A stretch of 58,539 nucleotides of DNA, from the NCBI GenBank assembly GCA_017478225.1, contig JAFVDX010000025.1, forward strand, positions 1 through 58,539, read 5' to 3'. The notes under the pieces were generated by a model, which saw only the letters and a program-made list of their open reading frames with translations, searched no databases and was not told the origin of the DNA. Both the position numbers and the translations under genes were made by a program. Below are positions 1 through 8,938 of the stretch, one piece after another (the first letter of the stretch is position 1; every line of letters starts with the position of its first letter). Source of the stretch: Paludibacteraceae bacterium. GTDB taxonomy: Bacteria; Bacteroidota; Bacteroidia; Bacteroidales; Paludibacteraceae.

Positions 1-3000
1 AAAACGATAAGTGGAGCCTTCGCACATAGCGTAACGGACGGTATCAAAGACGGGCTGATTAACCATGAGTTGCAAGCCGTAGTACATCTTCTCGCCATTG
101 ACATAAGTTGTGTCGTTGCGGTAGATGCCTGCAGAGTAAAGCAGTGTTGTCTCACCTGTCCAGCGATTAACCCATGCATAGGGCAAATCGTATGAGCATA
201 CGGTAACGACGGTATCTACCATCTGATGTACGGTCAGTTGAAGAATAGTTGTGCTGTCGCAGCCTTCAGGAGTGGAGGAGTAATGAGGATAAGTGCCTGT
301 CTGATTATAATCCACGCCATAGAAACGGAACGACTGACCTTCTAAGATATCTACTTTCTCAACATGATAGAACGGCTTGTTGACTTTCAGTATCAATGTA
401 ACTATCGAGTCGCAACCATTATGAGCGGTCAGAGTGTCTTGATAAGTGCCGCTGGCGGTGTAAGGCTTGCCGCTAAAGGTGAATGATGAGCCATCGCACA
501 TAGAGTATCTAATGGTGTCGAAGATAGGATTATTTACATTGAGTTGCAATCCGTAGAACATTCGTTCGCCATTAACATAAGTAGTATCATTACGATAGAG
601 CCCTGCTGCATATAAAGGTGTGGTTTGTCCGTTCCATTTGTTGACCCAGATGTATGGCAGGTCGTTGGAGCAAACGGTTACTACTGTATCAACCATCGGA
701 TGTACAACAAGTTGCAGGACGGTAGTGCTATCACAACCTGAAGGAGTAAGGTTGTGGTGAGTGTAAGTGTTAGACTGTGTACAAACTTGCCCGAAGAAAT
801 TATATGATTGTCCTTCGTAGATATCTACTCTTTCTTGGTGGTAATATGCCTTGTTGATAGTAAGAATAAGAGATACGATGCTATCACAGCCATTGACTGT
901 AGTAAGGGTATCAGTATATGTTCCGCTTTGATTGATAGTTTGTCCGTTGAAATAATAAGGTAATCCTGTTTCGCATGTAGAAACTCTTAAGGTATCATAT
1001 ACAACAGGGTGGATGTACACGAGACGGATATATGTACTGTCGTAACCATCGTGGGTTTGCAAGTGTTTGTAATATGTGCCCGACTCGTAGATGTCGTTTT
1101 TATAAATGCTTCCGTCTTCGCCATACCATGTATAAGGTGTTTGGTTCTTGCAGATATATACTGAGTCGGAGAACAAGTATGTATTATGAATTTTCAGCGA
1201 GAGACTATCGATGCTATCACATCCAAAGGTGGTTTGGAAGTGGTAAGAATATTCTCCTTGAGCACGAAGGGTATCGGATTGTAGTGTGTCTTTTACTATT
1301 CCGTGTGTTATGATATGGTGCCAAATATATGGTGTGTCAACATCGGCAATATCTATTTTTTGGTGATTGATAAATCTTGGATATACATTGAGGTGTAGAG
1401 TGATGATGCTATCGCATCCTTGTGCGGTAGTGAGTGTGTCGTTATAAGAACCTATATCAAACAAGAATCGTGGTTGGTTGAGTTTAGTGAGTCCGAATCG
1501 CATTGAGTCGCCTTCGCAGATTGTGGCGGTGATAGTGTCGAATTTGACGGGTAATACATATATAGTTCGTATGTATGTGCTGTCGTATCCGTCGGCTGTC
1601 TGATAGTGTTTGGTATATGTTCCGGAGTTGTAAATATCTTGGCGGTCGAACCATGTGTAAGGTGTTTGGCTTTGGCAGATAGAAATAGTATCGCGGAAGA
1701 TGTAAGTGGTATGAATACGAAGTGAGATACTATCGACGCTATCGCAACCGAAGGTAGTTGGGAAGTGGAAACTATACTCACCAGAGGCTCTGAGCGAGTC
1801 GGTTTTGAGGGTGTCTCTTACTCCGTTTCTATTGAGTACATGATGCCAGATATATGGTGTATCAACATCGGCAATATCGACAAGTTGGTGGTTGAGATAT
1901 TTAGGTGCGACATTGAGATGTAAGGTAACGATACTATCACAACCTTGCGCGGATGTAAGCGTGTCGTTGTAGGTTCCTATTTGAGAGAGGAATCTTGGTA
2001 TTCCTGCTTTGCTTAATCCGAAGCGCATTGAGTCGCCTTGACAGATAGTGGCAGTGAGAGTATCATACTTAACGGGTATGACAAATACAGTGTGCATATA
2101 TGTGCTGTCGTATCCGTCGGTAGTTTGATAGTGTTTAGTATATGTACCTGAATCATAAATATCTTGTATGTCGTGCCAAGAGTGTGGTGTCTCGCTTTGG
2201 CATATTCTAACAGTATCTTTGAACAAGTATGTTTTATGTATTCTGAGAGATATGCTATCGAGGCTATCACAGCCAAATGTTGTCGGGTAGCGGAAACTAT
2301 ACTCACCTGAGGCTCTGAGTGAGTCAGTTTTGAGAGTATCTTTTACGCCATTATTGATAAGCACATGATGCCAGATATATGGTGTATCGACATCGGCAAT
2401 ATCAACATTGTTGAAGTTGCGATAAACGGGATATACATTAAGTGTGAGTTGAATGATGCTATCGCATCCATTAGTGTGACTAACCAACGTATCGTAATAG
2501 ACGGCTGCCTGCTTGAGGTATCTTGGTTGGTTGAGTTTAGTGAGTCCGAATCGCATTGAGTCGCCTTCGCAGATTGTGGCGGAGAGGTTAGTATAAGCCA
2601 CTGCTTTGAAGTTGACATATAGGTCATAAATACTATCGAATCGATATGGGACAGTAACGAGCGAGTCGAAGTAGTGTAGTGATTGGTCGCCGGCAGGTGT
2701 ATTGTAAGTTTGTTTATGTCCGGTGGGCCAAGTGAATACGAGAGATTTGTTGATATCGTCACAAATATCGATAGTATCAGTGAAGTGGTATGTAGGTTCT
2801 ACATTGAGGTGTAGTGTATAAATGAGTTTGCAGAACTCTCCTTGCGAGTCGATGTCGATAGCATTTCCGATAGAGTCGTAGTCGCCTGTGTAGAAGCGGT
2901 ATGCTCCACCCCAGAAAATAGAGTCGCCTTGAGGTATGTAGGCTGTAGTGTCTTTGTAGAGCGGATGTTTGAATCGGATTTCCAATCGTGTTATGCTGTC

Positions 3001-6000
3001 GCAATAGAAATTGTTGGGTTGATAGACAGTGCCGTGAACTTGATCGGTGAAGGCGGAGTGTGACTGGAGTGTATCGTAGAAGAATCCTTCGGTTTTGATC
3101 CATTGTGGTGTAGGCCATCCGAATTGCACGGAATCGCCTTCACAGAGATAATAAACAGAGTCTTTAAATTCTTGTGGTTTAACGATGATATGGAAGAAAT
3201 AAGTGCTGTCGCAGTCCCATACGATAGTATCTCGTTGGTAACTGACGCCATGCCATTTACCTTCCCATTTGCCGTGATATTTGCCGCCTTCTTTGGTGTC
3301 GAACCATGGTGTTATTGTGTCACCAAGTATGATTGGGCTTTCAAGTATTTCTCTTTCACAAACTATTATTGAGTCGTTTTTGGTAAGTGAAGGTATGATA
3401 AAGAGTCTGAGGTTGACGGTAGAGTCGCATCCACATGCGGTAGTGTCTTTGTGTACATAAGTGCCTTCTGCCCAGATAGTATCAGGTTCTTGTCTGCCAA
3501 GGATATAAGGCAGGTCACGCTCACAAATGGTGTCTTGGAGAACTATATTGTATGTAGTGTCCATCTTAACATGCAGTGTATAGATGGTATCGCACAAGAC
3601 AGTATCTTTAGTTATTGTGTCATTAAGGTAGATTTTATCGTTGAAAGTAACTCCTGCGGGTAGGCAACCATGTAAGAAGATAGTAGTGTCAACGGGGTTG
3701 TTTACAGTAAGGTCGAGTGTGCGGAAGGCTGTAATCTGTCCGCTTTCATCATAAGTAGTGTCGATCCAGTGACCGGTGGTGAAATAGTCTTTGCCTTGCC
3801 ATGTGTATGGTGTGTCGAGAACGCATATTGTGGCGACATTGGCAAATTCGGCTATGACATGCAATTCGCTAATGCTGTCGCACCCGCTTGTTTGTGGCAC
3901 TTTGACTTGGTAGGTGCCGCCTTGGGTTATTTCCAGACCATTCCAATTGATTGTTTCGCCTTCGTGTAAGATTTGAGTTTCGACATGTCGTTTGACAGGT
4001 TGCTGAAATACCTCTATATAAATTATACTATCGCAACTATTAACAGTGCGGTTGATGATGGTATCTCGATAAATGCTATCAGTTTTGAGGTTGAAATAGG
4101 TTTTGCCATTTATGATTTGGCTTTCACCTTCGCAAAGACTTATTTGCTGACGGCTGATATAAACGGGATAGATAGTGAGGTTGAGTCGATATATACTATC
4201 TACTCCATTTACAGTCTGATAGGTATATTCATAGGTTTTAGTTTCACCGGGAGTATGACTATATGCCACAGAGAGTTTGTCTTGTGGTCCGTCTAACCAA
4301 TAGTATGGGGCCTCGTTTTGGCAGATGGCTGTATCTTTTTCGTAAAGGAAGGTTTGATACATAAACACCACCAATTCTTCTCTATTATAGCAACCGGTTA
4401 TAATATCTCTTTCTTCGTATCTATATGTACCTGCATGATTTATTTTTTGTTCATGCCAGAAGCGTGTAGTATCATTGTCTGCAATACGGAGTGTGTCGCT
4501 ATGGAATTGAGCGGTATTGAAGTGCAAGAACACTTTGACTATGCTGTCGCAGTTGTGTGCAGTGCGGAAATGAGTTATGACTGTTTGGTCTGTATTGTAT
4601 TCTATTCCGTTGTATCTGATAATACCATCGTCTCCGCAAGAGTATAGGTGTTGAATTATAGTGTCGTTGTAAGTAGGATAAACAGTGAGGTTGAGGACAA
4701 ATATTGAGTCTTTCTCTTGGTCGTTGGCAGCAAAGACGCTATCGACATAGGTGCCTGATACTTCGTAGTTTTTGTTTCGCCATGTATATACATCTCCTTG
4801 GCAGATAGAGAATTGTGTAGTATATAAGTTGGTTTGCGGGGTGGCTTGAGCAAGTCCTACGCCTAATTCATAAATGCTGTCGCAACCATTGACGGTAGTG
4901 AATGTTTTGCGGTAAAGGCCATCGGTATTGATTTGCAGGTCGTACCAATAGAGTATCTCTCCTTGGACAATAGTGGCAGTGTCATGGAAGAGGTATTTAG
5001 GTGCTTTGTCAAGATAGATGCGTATGATTGAGTCGCAGCCGGTAGTAAGCGACGCCACAGTGTCATAGATTATTGCGGACTCGGTGTAAGTTATGCCTTC
5101 AAAGACGGTTTGGTCGCAGAAAGTGATGGTACGCGATGATCGTGGTGCCGGTAAAACGGTGAGAGCCAAATGATAGATACTATCGTTGCCACTGACGGTT
5201 TTGAAGTTGTCGTAGTAGTCGGTAGTGGTGCCGATTCCTTGTCGGCTGAGGTTTTCTCTGCCTCTCCAAGTGAAGTCTTCACCTTCACAAATAGTGTATG
5301 CTTCCTCAAAGTGATAAGATGTGATGTCTTGTGTGAGTACGAGTCGATAGGTGTCTTTGCAACCGGTCTGCGGATTGTCGTAATAGCGGTTGTAGGTGCC
5401 GGGGGCACTAAACGATTCTGTTTCTTGCACACCATCGTGAGTATATACCCAAGTATATGGTGTTACGCCATCAAATTGTGCATAGGTAATATATACTTGT
5501 ACGGGGTTGAGTAAAATATTGATTCTGTATATAGTGTCGCATGAATATCGGTCGTAGTAGGTGCCAGCCTGAGAGTATTCATGTCCGTTGTAATTAACCG
5601 TTTCGCCTTGGCAGATAGTGAATGAGAGTTCTTTTTCTATCAGGTCTTTAACGGTCAGGTGCAAGCGGTAAAGCACTTGGTCGCCATTAGGCATGGTTTC
5701 TACATTGATGTAGTCATGCGTTTCACGAGCAGTGATTCCGTGCCATACGAGTACCTCGCCTTGACATATAACAGCAGTGGAGTCGATGGTATCAACATGG
5801 TGTGTGGTAATGATAAGTCGTGAGACGGAGTCGCAGCCGAATCGGTTAGTTAGTACTTCGTCATAGACTCCTGCTTCGGAGTATGTAGTGCCGTGCCACT
5901 CATAGGTATCTCCTTCGGCCATCTGATGGAGTTTGATAACAGTGTCTCTGTCAAGTACAGTGAGTGAAAGAGTTACTACAGAATCGCAGCCATCATGCTG

Positions 6001-7710
6001 GAAAGTATGGGTATATGTACCTGATTCAAAATAAGTTTTGCCTCCGAAGGTGTAACTATCTCCACGGCATATAGTATGAGTTACTCGTGTAGGTGCAATA
6101 TATTTTACGGCTAGGTCTAAGCGGTAGTAGATACTATCTCTTGAGCCATCTTGTGATTTGATAATTTCCTGATATCGGCCTGTTTCAGAGTAGCGGTTGT
6201 AGCGCCATTCATAGTATTCACCTGCGCAGATGGTTGCTTTTTCTTCGTAGATAAGGGCTTGTTGATTAACAACAACAGTAACTATGCTATCGCAACCGGC
6301 GGGTGAGGTATAATTGAAGTCGTATGTGCCGGGGCGAGCAATAAGCGAGTCACGATAAGTTACGGGGAAAGAGGTAAATTCTACTGTTTCGTAGGTATGT
6401 GAGTTGCTTACGACAATGAGGTTAAGTGTGTAGATAGTGAGATTGCCCTCTTCGTCTTGTTCTATATTGGTATAGGTATGTGTTTGTTTTCCGTTTATTC
6501 CATGCCAAACAAGTGATTGTCCCTGACAGATATATGCTGTGGTGTCGATTTGATTGATATGTTTGGTGGTAAGGACAAGACTTACGACCGAGTCACAACC
6601 AATGGAGTTGGTTGTACGGAAATAATATACTCCTGCTTGAGTATATTCTTGTCCGTTCCAAGTATATGTGTCCCCCTCGCTCATCTCGTGCATTTGTATG
6701 ATAGTGTCAACGGGTAACACATTGAGTGATAATTCAACCACTGAGTCACACCCATTGGACAAGAAGGTATGTGTGTAGGTGCCAGGCTGAGTGTAGGTTT
6801 GGTCGCCAAAAGTATATGAATTGCCTTGACAGATGGTTTGTGTGATTCTTGTAATAGGTATTTGTCTGACTGTTAGGATGAGTCGGTAATAGATGCTGTC
6901 GTGGGTTCCAGCCGAATTTTTGACTGTTTGTTGATATTGTCCTGCTTCGGAATAGTTATTTCCTCTCCATGTATAACTATCTCCGTAGCAAATAGTTTGA
7001 TATTCTTCAGAGATAATTGTTTGTCGGTTGACCATGACTGTAATGATACTATCGCAAGCATTACGGTCGGTATATCTGAAATCGTATTTCCCCGGTGCGG
7101 GTATTTCTGTATTTCGATATGATGCAGGGAAATTATTAAATTCAACAGATTCAGTTGCCCGGTAAAGCGGTTGGATGTTAAGATAAAGTATATAAATGCT
7201 GTCTCGTCCATCGGCAGCATTTTCTTTTTTCTTATAGACGGTGTCGGACGATGTGTAAATAGTACCATTCCACAAAAGTGACTCTCCTTGACATATTGTG
7301 GTGTCGGTAACAGAATAGAACGCATATTCAGGTCTTACTTCGGTAACGGTGAGGTGATATGTACTATCGCAGCCATACTGACTTTTGTGTACATCTTTAT
7401 ATTGTCCCGGGCGCGTGATGGTTTGTCCGTGCCACAAGAAACTGCCACCTGCTTCCAACTCACGGCTTTCGGTAAGGGAATAGGCGGGATAGAGGTTTAT
7501 CACATAAACATAGATGCTATCTTTAGTGGGGTCGCTTACAGAGATAGTATCATATACCACAGTATCGGTATTGATAACTTGTCTGCCGCCATTGAAAGAC
7601 AATTCGTCGCCGGGGCAAATGGTATAGGTTCTGGTTTGTATAATCCCATTGGCCGCCCATGCAGCGACAGAAAACAAGATTGAGAACAAAAATATAGATA
7701 TTTTCTTCAT
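1..7710 (-). CDS. Giant secreted repeat protein (adhesin-like), 3' end beyond the window
   Basis: The minus frame beginning at ATG 7710-7708 stays open for 2,570 codons to base 1; I read every codon and found no stop. The first 20 or so residues (MKKISIFLFSILFSVAAWA) are a Sec signal peptide. The rest is about 45 modules of roughly 57 residues with the pattern TICxGDSYTWxGxxY, SGTY, then GCDSIxxLxLxV. Most modules carry two Cys, which could form disulfides. Modules are grouped into longer units: a 254-residue unit twice near the N-terminus, a 176-residue unit three times and a 158-residue unit twice or more near the left edge. Similar CDS-repeat proteins occur in Bacteroidota, often with T9SS tails, but this C-terminus is not visible. 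It lies 78 bp behind a beta-barrel gene and probably shares its promoter. Surface adhesion is inferred; no enzymatic motif was seen. Confidence 0.93.
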   Translation of the reverse strand, partial: MKKISIFLFSILFSVAAWAANGIIQTRTYTICPGDELSFNGGRQVINTDTVVYDTISVSDPTKDSIYVYVINLYPAYSLTESRELEAGGSFLWHGQTITRPGQYKDVHKSQYGCDSTYHLTVTEVRPEYAFYSVTDTTICQGESLLWNGTIYTSSDTVYKKKENAADGRDSIYILYLNIQPLYRATESVEFNNFPASYRNTEIPAPGKYDFRYTDRNACDSIITVMVNRQTIISEEYQTICYGDSYTWRGNNYSEAGQYQQTVKNSAGTHDSIYYRLILTVRQIPITRITQTICQGNSYTFGDQTYTQPGTYTHTFLSNGCDSVVELSLNVLPVDTIIQMHEMSEGDTYTWNGQEYTQAGVYYFRTTNSIGCDSVVSLVLTTKHINQIDTTAYICQGQSLVWHGINGKQTHTYTNIEQDEEGNLTIYTLNLIVVSNSHTYETVEFTSFPVTYRDSLIARPGTYDFNYTSPAGCDSIVTVVVNQQALIYEEKATICAGEYYEWRYNRYSETGRYQEIIKSQDGSRDSIYYRLDLAVKYIAPTRVTHTICRGDSYTFGGKTYFESGTYTHTFQHDGCDSVVTLSLTVLDRDTVIKLHQMAEGDTYEWHGTTYSEAGVYDEVLTNRFGCDSVSRLIITTHHVDTIDSTAVICQGEVLVWHGITARETHDYINVETMPNGDQVLYRLHLTVKDLIEKELSFTICQGETVNYNGHEYSQAGTYYDRYSCDTIYRINILLNPVQVYITYAQFDGVTPYTWVYTHDGVQETESFSAPGTYNRYYDNPQTGCKDTYRLVLTQDITSYHFEEAYTICEGEDFTWRGRENLSRQGIGTTTDYYDNFKTVSGNDSIYHLALTVLPAPRSSRTITFCDQTVFEGITYTESAIIYDTVASLTTGCDSIIRIYLDKAPKYLFHDTATIVQGEILYWYDLQINTDGLYRKTFTTVNGCDSIYELGVGLAQATPQTNLYTTQFSICQGDVYTWRNKNYEVSGTYVDSVFAANDQEKDSIFVLNLTVYPTYNDTIIQHLYSCGDDGIIRYNGIEYNTDQTVITHFRTAHNCDSIVKVFLHFNTAQFHSDTLRIADNDTTRFWHEQKINHAGTYRYEERDIITGCYNREELVVFMYQTFLYEKDTAICQNEAPYYWLDGPQDKLSVAYSHTPGETKTYEYTYQTVNGVDSIYRLNLTIYPVYISRQQISLCEGESQIINGKTYFNLKTDSIYRDTIINRTVNSCDSIIYIEVFQQPVKRHVETQILHEGETINWNGLEITQGGTYQVKVPQTSGCDSISELHVIAEFANVATICVLDTPYTWQGKDYFTTGHWIDTTYDESGQITAFRTLDLTVNNPVDTTIFLHGCLPAGVTFNDKIYLNDTITKDTVLCDTIYTLHVKMDTTYNIVLQDTICERDLPYILGRQEPDTIWAEGTYVHKDTTACGCDSTVNLRLFIIPSLTKNDSIIVCEREILESPIILGDTITPWFDTKEGGKYHGKWEGKWHGVSYQRDTIVWDCDSTYFFHIIVKPQEFKDSVYYLCEGDSVQFGWPTPQWIKTEGFFYDTLQSHSAFTDQVHGTVYQPNNFYCDSITRLEIRFKHPLYKDTTAYIPQGDSIFWGGAYRFYTGDYDSIGNAIDIDSQGEFCKLIYTLHLNVEPTYHFTDTIDICDDINKSLVFTWPTGHKQTYNTPAGDQSLHYFDSLVTVPYRFDSIYDLYVNFKAVAYTNLSATICEGDSMRFGLTKLNQPRYLKQAAVYYDTLVSHTNGCDSIIQLTLNVYPVYRNFNNVDIADVDTPYIWHHVLINNGVKDTLKTDSLRASGEYSFRYPTTFGCDSLDSISLRIHKTYLFKDTVRICQSETPHSWHDIQDIYDSGTYTKHYQTTDGYDSTYMHTVFVIPVKYDTLTATICQGDSMRFGLSKAGIPRFLSQIGTYNDTLTSAQGCDSIVTLHLNVAPKYLNHQLVDIADVDTPYIWHHVLNRNGVRDTLKTDSLRASGEYSFHFPTTFGCDSVDSISLRIHTTYIFRDTISICQSQTPYTWFDRQDIYNSGTYTKHYQTADGYDSTYIRTIYVLPVKFDTITATICEGDSMRFGLTKLNQPRFLFDIGSYNDTLTTAQGCDSIITLHLNVYPRFINHQKIDIADVDTPYIWHHIITHGIVKDTLQSDTLRAQGEYSYHFQTTFGCDSIDSLSLKIHNTYLFSDSVYICKNQTPYTWYGEDGSIYKNDIYESGTYYKHLQTHDGYDSTYIRLVYIHPVVYDTLRVSTCETGLPYYFNGQTINQSGTYTDTLTTVNGCDSIVSLILTINKAYYHQERVDIYEGQSYNFFGQVCTQSNTYTHHNLTPSGCDSTTVLQLVVHPMVDTVVTVCSNDLPYIWVNKWNGQTTPLYAAGLYRNDTTYVNGERMFYGLQLNVNNPIFDTIRYSMCDGSSFTFSGKPYTASGTYQDTLTAHNGCDSIVTLILKVNKPFYHVEKVDILEGQSFRFYGVDYNQTGTYPHYSSTPEGCDSTTILQLTVHQMVDTVVTVCSYDLPYAWVNRWTGETTLLYSAGIYRNDTTYVNGEKMYYGLQLMVNQPVFDTVRYAMCEGSTYRF
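1471..1529. repeat. 59-bp direct repeat, copy 1
   Basis: This block is identical base for base to 2524-2582 and lies inside the giant repeat gene, where it encodes the CEGDSMRFG part of the 176-residue super-module. Exact identity over 59 bp, while the surrounding copies have diverged, suggests recent duplication or gene conversion. Confidence 0.9.
2524..2582. repeat. 59-bp direct repeat, copy 2
   Basis: Second exact copy of the block at 1471-1529, about 1.05 kb away. The intermediate super-module copy (around 2000-2060) is similar but not identical, so the exact match skips one copy. Confidence 0.9.
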
Positions 7711-7788
7711 AATTTTCGTAGTTTGCTTAGTCAGACTATTCTGTATTGAGATAGCAACTGATTGTTATTGTGAGTTATTATGATGTTT

Positions 7789-8721
7789 TTAGTTATTGTA
7801 GCAATGGCATCCTTTATGATATCCGCCTGCTCTTGCACTTCTGCTACCGCCGATGAGATATGTGATTTTAAGTCCTGTTAAGAACGGCACCACTCTATGC
7901 GATTGAGTCATACCTGCAGCAAGATATGGATTCACTTTTATATCGGTAGCATCGTTGGGATTGATTTCTACACGACGATTGGTAGAAACGGGTTTAACTA
8001 AATTATTTAATCCGTACTCAAAGTAAAAACTGACTTTGAGAATATTACAAATCAAACTTCTTGTCTCAACCGAAGAGAGTACATCATAACCGACTTCACC
8101 AACAATACTGACGAGCGGATAGAGATTGGCATTACTGGTGTTTTTGAAGTCGTATGTGGTATAGCCATGTTGCGGCATATCGCTAAATTCGATTCCATAA
8201 AGTTCGTTGGTAGCACTTAAAGTGTAGGTGCCTTCTGATTTCACCTTAGATGAAACCGCATATCCGATTTTAGGTCCTGCTCCGATATGAAATCCATGGA
8301 AATAGTAACCTATCAAGATAGGTATGTCAATAAATGCCCAATTTTGCTGGTCTTTTTCATCTATACTATAGTGCAGTGTTACTTCTTTGCCCTGAGTATC
8401 ATAACCACTTTGGTCGAAGCGGAAGCCCTCCATTTCTGCTTTAGAGTTATGCAAACTAAACTGTGCACCAACGCTGAGCCACAGGCCTCTGTTTCTAAAC
8501 TCATAGCCCAGACCGACCAATCCGCCCACATAACCTTTTGGTACGAGGTCGGGTACCTGAGACTGAAGAGAGGTGTATCCTACTCCACCGGATATATAAC
8601 CAAAATGATAATTATCGCCTCTTGAATTGTAGGAACCATAGCGTCTTGCATATTGAGAATAGGCAGGAAAGGCTATGATTAAGAGCAAAAACAAAATGCT
8701 TATGGACTTAAAGTTTTGCAT
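7789..8721 (-). CDS. Outer membrane beta-barrel protein
   Basis: 310 residues. The chosen start, ATG 8721-8719, gives a clean signal peptide (MQNFKSISILFLLLIIAFPAYSQ would be cleaved after AYS). The frame extends 14 codons further upstream, but ATG 8721 is the one directly followed by a signal sequence. The mature part alternates aromatic and glycine-rich strands (GYISGGVGYTSL, GGLVGLGYEFRN, LWLSVGAQFS, IGAGPKIGYAV) as in Bacteroidota outer membrane barrels of the porT/OMP_b-brl type. It ends in a Gly/His/Cys-rich tail (YHKGCHCYNN). It is the first gene of a two-gene unit with the giant repeat gene 78 bp downstream, and has a perfect promoter at 8790-8820. It could be a dedicated partner of the giant protein, but it does not look like the PorP/SprF family, so that is inference. 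Confidence 0.85.
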   Translation of the reverse strand: MQNFKSISILFLLLIIAFPAYSQYARRYGSYNSRGDNYHFGYISGGVGYTSLQSQVPDLVPKGYVGGLVGLGYEFRNRGLWLSVGAQFSLHNSKAEMEGFRFDQSGYDTQGKEVTLHYSIDEKDQQNWAFIDIPILIGYYFHGFHIGAGPKIGYAVSSKVKSEGTYTLSATNELYGIEFSDMPQHGYTTYDFKNTSNANLYPLVSIVGEVGYDVLSSVETRSLICNILKVSFYFEYGLNNLVKPVSTNRRVEINPNDATDIKVNPYLAAGMTQSHRVVPFLTGLKITYLIGGSRSARAGGYHKGCHCYNN

Positions 8722-8789
8722 AGTAGTTATGTTAGGTAATTTCTTATGAAAAATATTGGGCATAATATATGTAATATATTAAAAGTGCG

Positions 8790-8820
8790 CAAAGGTACAA
8801 ACAAAAAATAGATTAGCAAA
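8790..8820 (-). promoter_or_regulatory. Promoter of the barrel/giant repeat operon
   Basis: On the minus strand the -33 box TTTG (8820-8817) is followed after exactly 19 bases by the -7 box TACCTTTG (8797-8790). This matches the Bacteroidota consensus and sits about 70 bp before the start codon. Confidence 0.85.
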
Positions 8821-8886
8821 ATTTTTGCATAAATATGCTGTGATTAAGACATATTTGCAATAAAGAGAAATTATTTTGCATTTTTA

Positions 8887-8918
8887 TTTGTCTAAGTTAT
8901 CAAGAATGTTTAATTTTG
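8887..8918 (+). promoter_or_regulatory. Promoter of the OmpA-like/giant T9SS gene pair
   Basis: TTTG at 8887-8890, 20 bases, then TAATTTTG at 8911-8918. Transcription should begin near 8925, which rules out the upstream in-frame ATG at 8876 and supports the start at 8939 with a very short leader. It is back-to-back with the promoter at 8790-8820. Confidence 0.85.
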
Positions 8919-8938
8919 CGTGCTATAAAATTTGTACC

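Noticed and set aside
1452..7683. Numerous short frames on both strands inside 1-7710
   Set aside because: All are shadows of the single 2,570-codon minus frame, which has a signal peptide, a consistent repeat pattern and no stop. The apparent similarity among the short frames reflects the repeats of that gene.
1..7710. Regularly spaced repeats that might be a CRISPR array
   Set aside because: The repeats are imperfect, vary in length, keep the reading frame and encode protein modules; there are no short exact repeats with unique spacers.
8876..8938. Upstream in-frame ATG for the OmpA-like protein
   Set aside because: A perfect promoter lies inside this stretch, and the signal peptide begins at ATG 8939.
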